Position numbers and translations under genes: made by a program. From Caenorhabditis remanei (taxonomy: Eukaryota > Nematoda > Chromadorea > Rhabditida > Rhabditidae): a DNA stretch of 64,000 nt. The DNA is taken from the NCBI RefSeq assembly GCF_010183535.1, contig NC_071332.1, positions 22,196,001-22,260,000 of the forward strand, given 5' to 3'. This document shows, piece by piece, positions 57,308-64,000 of the stretch. The notes under the pieces are model-generated. The model did not search any database and was not told the origin of the DNA. It worked only from the letters and a program-made list of their open reading frames with translations. Positions within the stretch are counted from its first letter, which is position 1. The number at the start of each line of letters is the position of its first letter.

Positions 57308-58674
57308 ATGCTAGAAGGTATCCTCAATCCGGGTACTTCATACAACACGTCCTTCTGTTATAATGTCTCCCGAGGTCGTCTAGTCACCATTGAATGCGAG
57401 TACCCCATTTTTTATTATGTAGAAAGTGCGCTCTATCGGACATTCTTGGGATGCTTCTTTCATCTCATTGAAGTATTACTTTTGGGTGCTCTCTGGTTCT
57501 GTAATATCTGGATACAAAGAGATTTCACGGAAGCGTACATGTCATCAGTCGCAGTTCCATTGTCCATTTCCACAGTGATGAAAATTGCCACATATGTATG
57601 GGATTGTCTGTTCCCGAGAGATATTGAGAAGTCATGGCTAATTGATATGGCATATGCTACAAGTGTCACCACTGCACAGATGACGTTGATTATGGGGTTG
57701 CCCTTCTTGTTGTTTATGGCTATGAGAATGGGGACGTCCAGGAAACAAAACTACGGATGTTGTACATGGTATGGAGTAGAATATCTGTTTAATTAGTAAA
57801 ACAGTGTGATAACTTTTCCAGGATCCCATTCCTCCTAATCCTCATCATTTCCTTCCCACTGTCCGCCGTCTTCAACATGTTCTACAAACCTACTTACGCA
57901 GCTCCGTCTCTAGTAGCCATTTTGGCTCTGCTCATCATTTCTCTCATTTTCATGTTCATGTTCATCGGCATGGGATGTATGACATTCGCCTGTTGCGCTA
58001 AACAGAAAATAGCGATGGATATGTTGGACCCGGTGATTTATGATGCTAGGAGTCGACTGGGTTGGGCTATGCTGTACTCGATATTTGCTCCTATATCAAT
58101 TTACCCCTGTTTTTGTGAGTGAAATTTGAAGTTTCAGATAAAAACCCCGAATTACAGACTGCTTTGTTTCTCTCGCTTTCTTCCTTGACATGTCTAACGA
58201 CTATGCAATTCTAAACAACGAAATGGCAACCCGCGTCTGGAATTTCTTCTTTGGACCCACAGTACTCATATTCACCTTTGTTATTTTGCCGTCCTATCGG
58301 GACACAATCATGTGTGGGTGAGTTATACAGTAATACAAATTCTTCAGCTGTCAGATGTTTTGGTTTCTAAAAACACCCTCATTGCAGGTGTAAGTATCGC
58401 CGATTCCAACGGAAAGTTCAAATGGGCACGTTGGCAGCTCCAACGGCTCACGGGGTGACTCAACAGATAAGAGTAAGGGTCTGAATAACTCTGGTTAGCG
58501 TACCAATGTTAAATTTTCCAGATCTCGGAAACTGAGAAGATACCAGTAGAATTCATTAAGGAACCCGAGCAGAAAATACCTCTGGAGCCTCTTTTCACGA
58601 CTACTGGCGGTAGTGCAGATTCCAAACGGCCAAGGCCAGCGTACCCAGTGCAAACTTTTCCGGATAAGTACTAA
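57308..58674 (+). CDS. Seven-transmembrane protein, nematode receptor-like, family not identified
   Basis: Five exons (57308-57768, 57822-58114, 58158-58317, 58388-58472, 58522-58674) give 383 residues. The ATG directly follows ATTCCAG, so it is probably trans-spliced. The N-terminus has NTS and NVS sequons and two cysteines (SYNTSFCYNVSRGRLVTIEC), indicating an outside N-terminus. Seven hydrophobic segments follow, among them FHLIEVLLLGALWFCNIW, VTTAQMTLIMGLPFLLFMAM, FLLILIISFPLSAVFNMF, LVAILALLIISLIFMFMFIG and FFFGPTVLIFTFVILPS. A Cys-rich basic turn (CGCKYRRFQRK) and a Pro/Glu-rich tail are cytosolic. The topology suits a G-protein-coupled receptor or a related worm serpentine protein, but I see no DRY-type or other family signature. 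Confidence 0.75.
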
Positions 58675-58745
58675 GAGTCAATCTGAATGTACATGTTGAT
58701 AAAATAATTATTTATCGATTTGGGTTTTTATTTTATGAATTCATT

Positions 58746-59680
58746 TCATCGCAATAATAAATAACAGCACTGCTCCTTCTCGCATTGGTGAAGAGTCGGG
58801 CAATCGGAGTCTTCTGAACATGGACCGACGGAGCGAAGGCCTGATGAGCATTTCTGGAATCATCTAAACACTTAAACAAACTGACACACATAAAATCTCA
58901 CCCTATCCTCATTCTCCTCTATATAAGGGGACACTGTAACCATTTCTTCTATGATAGGTGGCTCGGTGGTAGTGGTTGTTCTAGCACGTTCCACTAATGT
59001 GTTCCATTCTTCTAGTTCATTCGACTTCATCTTGAAAATAACATTTAATTGAGGAGTCTATAAGATACCAACTCACTGCATCATCATCCTCATCACCTTC
59101 ATCACCATCTGGTATTACTGTAGTGGTGGCGATCACCAATTTCCTTTTTGGCTTCTTTTTTTTAGTGGTTTCACCATCTATCACTTCTGGAGCTTCTGTA
59201 GTCAAACCGTTAACACCGAGCATACTAACAAAAGGAGTGGTGCAGCAAGCTCCATGACTACAAGTTCCTCCAAGAGCAATACAAATGGAATCTTGATCCA
59301 GCCGGCATTGACCGATATGGGCACCTCCGTTCAAGCAGCGTACAGCGCTGCCGAAGCCAGTGCCTGCGTTAGGCTGAAAAAAGAGCAAAATGAAAGTTTT
59401 GTAATTAAATTACTTACAGGTCCCCCTCCATTATATCCATTGTTGTTGCCATACCCTCTTCCAGCATACAATCCATAAGCAGTAGGATAACCAATAGCCA
59501 AATTATTGTTCGGTAATTGAGGTTGTTGTGGTGGTCCCCAGTTCCCTGAAAACCAACATTAAAATATCAAACCTAACTAATTTAGATATCAAACCTAACC
59601 CACTACTTACAATTATTCCAATCAGCTAGGCAACATCTAGCTAGAATTAATAAAAGAAATAGAAGAAAACGGAATTTCAT
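58746..59680 (-). CDS. Secreted protein with two six-cysteine modules
   Basis: Five exons (59680-59611, 59545-59418, 59373-59077, 59030-58902, 58853-58746) give 243 residues. The signal peptide is MKFRFLLFLLLILARCCLA. A Gly/Asn/Tyr/Pro-rich stretch follows (LPNNNLAIGYPTAYGLY, NNNGYNGGGP). The first six-Cys module is CLNGGAHIGQC with SICIALGGTCSHGACC. The middle is Thr/Glu-rich with a Lys run (KKKKPKRK) and acidic DEGDEDDD. The second module closes the chain: KCSSGLRSVGPCSEDSDC, PTLHQCEKEQCC. The spacing C...PC..DSDC....C....CC resembles WAP/EB-like or lustrin-type extracellular modules. It may be a cuticle or matrix protein. The exon 4 acceptor is TTCAAG, which is unusual. It converges on the 7TM gene with 71 bp between stops. 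Confidence 0.78.
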
Positions 59681-62600
59681 TTGTGGTCAGAAAAAAGAAA
59701 TTTTTTCACAGAATGAATCTCAGTTCCTTGATCTTTATTTGTTTATTTTTCGCGCGCATCCTTATAAATTTGATTATTCATCTCTTATCAATTGTCAATT
59801 AATATGATAGATAAACATTCTGGCCGGATGCTCCGAAAATTGTTGTTTTGTTTGACAATCAAGTTTTTTGAGTTTCAATTGTTTGAAAGTAAACTGAAGT
59901 TGTAACAGCTCTGAAAGTTTATTAAGTAATAGCCATTTTCAAACAAAAACTGAACATTGAAACTCGAAAAAACCAGTTTTCCCAATAAAAAGCTAACTGT
60001 AGTTGCCTAATGCATATAAACAAAATATTGGTCATCCATTTAATCGGATTTCTCCTTAATCCAAAATTGCGAAATGAAATTTGTTGCATCCTTTACCAAT
60101 CTCGTCACCGACTACTAGCCAGCAAAGCCATGAGTAAAAGTAATAAATAATAACCTGTAGTTGGATGGAACCAGTTATTCTTGACGCAGAGGATGACTAC
60201 TTTAGTCAACCTCCCCCCGAAAATCTCTCAACTTTTTTTTCGAATAATTTCATAACTTTTTAGTAATTGTTCATAAGTTGTGTAATTGCATGATTTATTA
60301 CTTTTTTGACGTTAAAGAAAGTCCATCGATATTCTTTTTTAGCTATCCCACAATTTTCATAGTCACCGTTAGAGAATTATGTAATTAAAGCGTTCTGCCT
60401 GGGTTCCTGTGGTTTGTCGATGTTAAATTTAGGATATTTTTGTATTATTTTTACGGGGCATTTTGTCAAGTCTCAGAAACCGTCGTTTGGATAAAACCCA
60501 ATTCTGGAAAGTTTGAAAAATTTTCATCTGGCTGATATTTCTTCAAAACATAATCCCAAAACTATTTCATCCTGAAAACATATGCTCTTCCATTTTCTTT
60601 ATTCTCGGAAATGTGTGTCACACACCTGCCCTTTTCTTAAGTGAAATCGGTCAATTGACTTTACCCCCCCCCCTTTCTTCTAATAGACCAGACCTAACCA
60701 GGCTTATGACTTATAGGATTAGGAAGCCCCCCAAGGTAATTGCTATTCTGAAGGTGGCCCCGTACTTCATGGACTCTGATTCTCGAAACACAAGGGGTCC
60801 CTCCCCAGGATAGATGGAACAATTACAAGGATGTCTCAAATTACACCCTCTAACAATAACAAGACAGTGTCCTTAGCCTTCAAAAGGGGGCGAGTACCTC
60901 CTTTTGAACATATACACAAGACCGTCGGTGGGTACCAGTGGTGGGCGAGGACAGTTTCCGGTACATGGGCGGATTAATCGGAGGTAGAAGAAGAATTGAG
61001 GGAAGAATGGGCGGGTTATTTATGAGACGGGTAGTTTGGTTCAATCTCCTGCTTTGGTTACCCCGCTATTTTTGGTTTTACAAAAATTTTTGCCATTTTG
61101 TGAACATGGGTGGGATATTAGCTAACTGTTCTGCAAACGTTTTCAATGCTCCCTTTCAGTCTTGCTCCTTAATTCTTTTGTCTTACTAAGGAAGGTCACG
61201 GAGTCAGTCTGGAGATATAGGACGTGACCTATATCGTTGGAAGTGTGGGAAATGCTGATTCCAAATATATATTCAATTTTTGTCCTCGATGTCTAGTATT
61301 AGAAAAAAACGGGGTCAACGTTTTGACCCTTGGCAAGTCTTTACATTCCGGACGGAAAAAAATTTTGGCAGCGTAGGTGGTAGCTAGAAACGATATTTAC
61401 CAAGTTTTAGCCTCAGTCAACTCAGTCAAAATGAGGACCGTTCTCAAGATATTCCTATTTTCAAACTCCTCTCCTTTTCTCCTCCCAAGAAATTGAAATC
61501 CATTGGCCGATTGTTATTAATGAGAGACCTTGCAATTACACCTTTGTCCCTCCTCACTTCTCACCCAAGCGAAGTGTCAATGACTCAATGTTTTCATTTC
61601 AATTCAATTCTTGCTAGATTTCCAAATGCGGTTCGAAATTTATTTAGACTGTGATTTATTTAGAAACTGAACTTATATCTGATCCACAACCAACATCCTA
61701 TGCATCCTAAAATCTCTATTACTCTTTATTCCAACGAAATATTTTCCTTACCCGTCCGTAGCTCGTAGCTCTACTACGAAAACTCAGAAGTGAAAAGAAA
61801 AACGGAAGTAGGACGAAAATTGGTGGACAATAGGATGACAGATTGAGGATGAGGAAGAGCAGAAAAGGAAGGGGGGACACCTCCTTCGCCTTCTTTTCAA
61901 TGATGATGTGTTGAGAAGAAAAGAAAGAGTGTACAGATGGTTGAATGCCTCTGTACAATGGAATTTGTACTTTTGGAACGAGATGGACACAAGAGATCTC
62001 TAGTCCTTCGGTGTTCTAAGTCTTTGATTCCTGCTGAGCTGCTCAGAACAATATTCTAGTTATCCTTCCTTTGAACCCCAAACCAAAGAAACTAACTGGT
62101 GCGCCTTGTCCGCTTTTCTTTATTTAACTAAACTACTTATCCAAATAGCCTGTCCTCGATTACTAATTCTCGATCCAATTCCTTGAGGTGTCATAACACT
62201 AACAAGATAAGCATCTGTCCTATTATCCCTCGCTCGCTCTCTAAGCTTTCACTCATTTAGTATAAATCCACATCTTTTCGGGGTCCCCCTGTTTCATTTT
62301 CCTAATGCCCCTACCCCTTCTGGATCTGTCGGGGGGTGAAAAGAGCACATCACCGGAAGCTGGTAGCAGCCGGGTGGAGAGGAGGGCTCTAACAGATAGT
62401 GTGCATGAAGATAGGCAGCTCTAACCGATTTGTTTCCTGTTTTTCATCCTTCGTTTTATTTTATTTTATTTTTTGGTGCTCTAGTTTTCTATTCAATGCG
62501 AGTTCTTGGATCTTGAAGAGAATTTTACTTGTTTGGGTGATTTTTGATCTGAAATTTGGTTCTTGGCAACTAGGAGACAATGAGTAGTTTTAGCGGTTGG

Positions 62601-63890
62601 AGTAAAACTTTGTAACAATTTCTTACGGAAAAGATTTTACTGATATCAAGTTTTAGGCAAAGAGTTTTAACGGAATACAATTTCTAAAACATCTTCATCA
62701 CTCTGAATTTCAAAAATATATAGTTCGAGAATCTACATTAGCTCGAATATTAAAAAAATCTAAAAGATTGTGTTGTCCAGTTCAAAGTTTGATCTCCACC
62801 GCGCTAACGTCGTAGCTTGATTTTAAAAAAACGTTCAGGCTTTGAAAGTGTTTTTAATTTTTATTTACATCAAGAGTCATTTAAAAACAATTCAATTTCA
62901 ACATTTTGATCAGTTCTAGATTAGTGCTGCTAGGAATCTGAAACCTGGATCGTTATGCCACTAGGCCAATCTTCCAATTTTTCCCAAAATGAAGTTTTCA
63001 CAAGTTTTTTCCCTCTTAGTATTTTTCCGCTCTACTACTGACAAAAATAAAAAAATACACACAATCCAATTTGTCTTCTTCATGACTAAAAAGTGTTTCT
63101 TTTCCAACACACCTCCTCTTAAATAATTCACAACTATAGTACACTTGCCCTCCCCATCTAACTTCTGAATATTACCAGTCTTCATCTACCAAATTATGAC
63201 TTTTCCCTCCTCCTTCCCGCGCCCAATTGAAATAGTCAGTACTCCAGAAGGGTAGACCGCCCGTAAAATTCTGAAGTGTTTTCCTTTTTCTTCCCAATTC
63301 AGATGAAGATCCTGTTTCGCCTTCTTCTTGAAAAGTTCTCCCTCTCCTCAACTTTTATGTGTCCCCACCCCTACTTATGTATTCTATTCTGGATGTGTGT
63401 CTTCTCGAGAAGAGATAGAAGAAGCTTTTGACAAAAAAGAGGGGTGGAGTCTGGTTTATGCAACTTTTCGGGTGTGGGCCATCCCAAAGAAGTCAGAAGA
63501 AAGTTTTTTGGCAAAAGCATCAAAAATTTCTCGATGAACTTAAAACTGGAATTATATGTTACTCACTAAAACTTGAATCAAATTTTTTTCGTTTTTTTTA
63601 TTCTTCATGTTTTTTCTTGCTTCTTCTTCTTCAACATGATAGAAAAAGTTTTCACTGTGAAGACTCGGATTCTCAATTTCAGATTTCAGTCGGTTCTCGT
63701 CTAGAAAAGTGGAAATTCGATTCTTTTTCTTATTCTCCTAACGATGTGTGACTTTTTGTGTTATGTAAACAACGGACCCCCTCTCAAAACAGCTGTCCTT
63801 CCATACTCTCTAAAACTTTTTATCTTCTTATTTTGAGATTCCAAATATTGTGTTTCCTTTATTTTTCCCCCCCAAGAAAAAAAAATTCAG
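59681..63890. other. Gene-poor interval
   Basis: No exon chain was found in 4.2 kb. It holds one arm of a family B repeat (about 61189-61335), a C-run (60664-60674) and pyrimidine-rich sequence. Open frames such as 60938-61189 and 63328-63537 have no splice or domain support. The final part is the likely promoter of the Ly6-like gene. Confidence 0.5.
61189..61335. repeat. Single arm of palindromic element, family B copy 4
   Basis: It reads aggaaggtcacggagtcagt, then cgtgacctatatcgttggaa and aatgctgattccaaatatat, matching the left arm of the other B copies. The second arm is not found downstream, so the element is truncated. Confidence 0.7.
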
Positions 63891-64000
63891 ATGCGTTCAC
63901 TCACCCACCTTGCACATCTTCTGATCTCTCTTCTCCTCCTCCTCCAACTGCCACGTGGCACCGATGGAATAGAATGTTACTCGGGTTCTCAATTACAAGT
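63891..64000 (+). CDS. Ly6/uPAR-like secreted protein, 5' part only
   Basis: The ATG follows AAATTCAG directly and is probably trans-spliced. The 36 visible residues are a signal peptide (HLAHLLISLLLLLQLPRG), then IECYSGSQLQ. The hydrophobic leader followed by ECYSG is typical of the start of nematode three-finger Ly6-type domains. Only the first cysteine is in view and the gene runs off the window, so the assignment is tentative. Confidence 0.55.
   Translation, partial: MRSLTHLAHLLISLLLLLQLPRGTDGIECYSGSQLQ

Noticed and set aside
60938..61189. 83-codon frame with Gly/Arg-rich start and hydrophobic centre
   Set aside because: It runs into a family B repeat arm, lacks splice partners and has no start context.
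1..64000. CRISPR arrays, bacterial operons, ribosomal RNA, retroviral or transposase genes
   Set aside because: None seen. The DNA is eukaryotic with introns throughout. Repeats are non-autonomous foldback elements without open frames for a transposase or reverse transcriptase.

Overview
The window is nuclear DNA from a nematode, almost certainly a Caenorhabditis species other than C. elegans. Genes are split by many short introns (about 45-60 bp) with the worm acceptor TTTTCAG. Many start codons sit a few bases after such an acceptor, as expected for spliced-leader trans-splicing. The families are typical of worms: srw chemoreceptor, DUF19/T20D4.11-like proteins, an F-box-associated (FBA_2) protein, UNC-93-like transporter and a short STI-1. 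I rebuilt exons by hand from splice sites and reading-frame phase. All reconstructed coding lengths are multiples of three.

Layout. 1-1.7 kb: gene-free, with inverted repeats. 1.98-9.9 kb: an SLC17-type transporter (+), an EED/MES-6-like WD40 Polycomb subunit (-), divergent from it the Hsp70/Hsp90 co-chaperone sti-1 (+), and a small one-pass membrane protein (-). 10-13.6 kb: palindromic repeats. 13.7-16.4 kb: an SLC46-type transporter (-). 16.4-20.7 kb: gene-poor. 20.7-26.8 kb: FBA_2 protein, a small multi-pass membrane protein, a D-aspartate/D-amino-acid oxidase (-) and an UNC-93-like transporter. 27-33.4 kb: four DUF19 genes, one secreted and three membrane-anchored. 34.3-38.5 kb: srw receptor flanked by broken copies of its own last exon, then an arylacetamide-deacetylase-like esterase (-). 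40.8-45.2 kb: three small genes. 45.2-50.4 kb: no gene seen. 50.5-56.8 kb: a 1754-residue unrecognised protein. 57.3-59.7 kb: a seven-pass membrane protein and a cysteine-rich secreted protein. 59.7-63.9 kb: gene-poor. The last 110 bases open a Ly6-like secreted protein cut by the window edge.

Most genes have unrelated jobs: small-molecule transport, chemosensation, xenobiotic or lipid esterase work, chromatin, chaperoning. There is no obvious pathway cluster apart from the DUF19 group. The intergenic and intronic space holds at least eight families of palindromic or dispersed repeats. One of these (family A, five copies) carries ready-made 3' splice sites on both strands. The observation I rate highest is the large protein at 50.5-56.8 kb. 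Its long repetitive beta-rich body looks like a beta-solenoid, followed by an acidic helical segment and a basic tail with an EB1-type SxIP motif.
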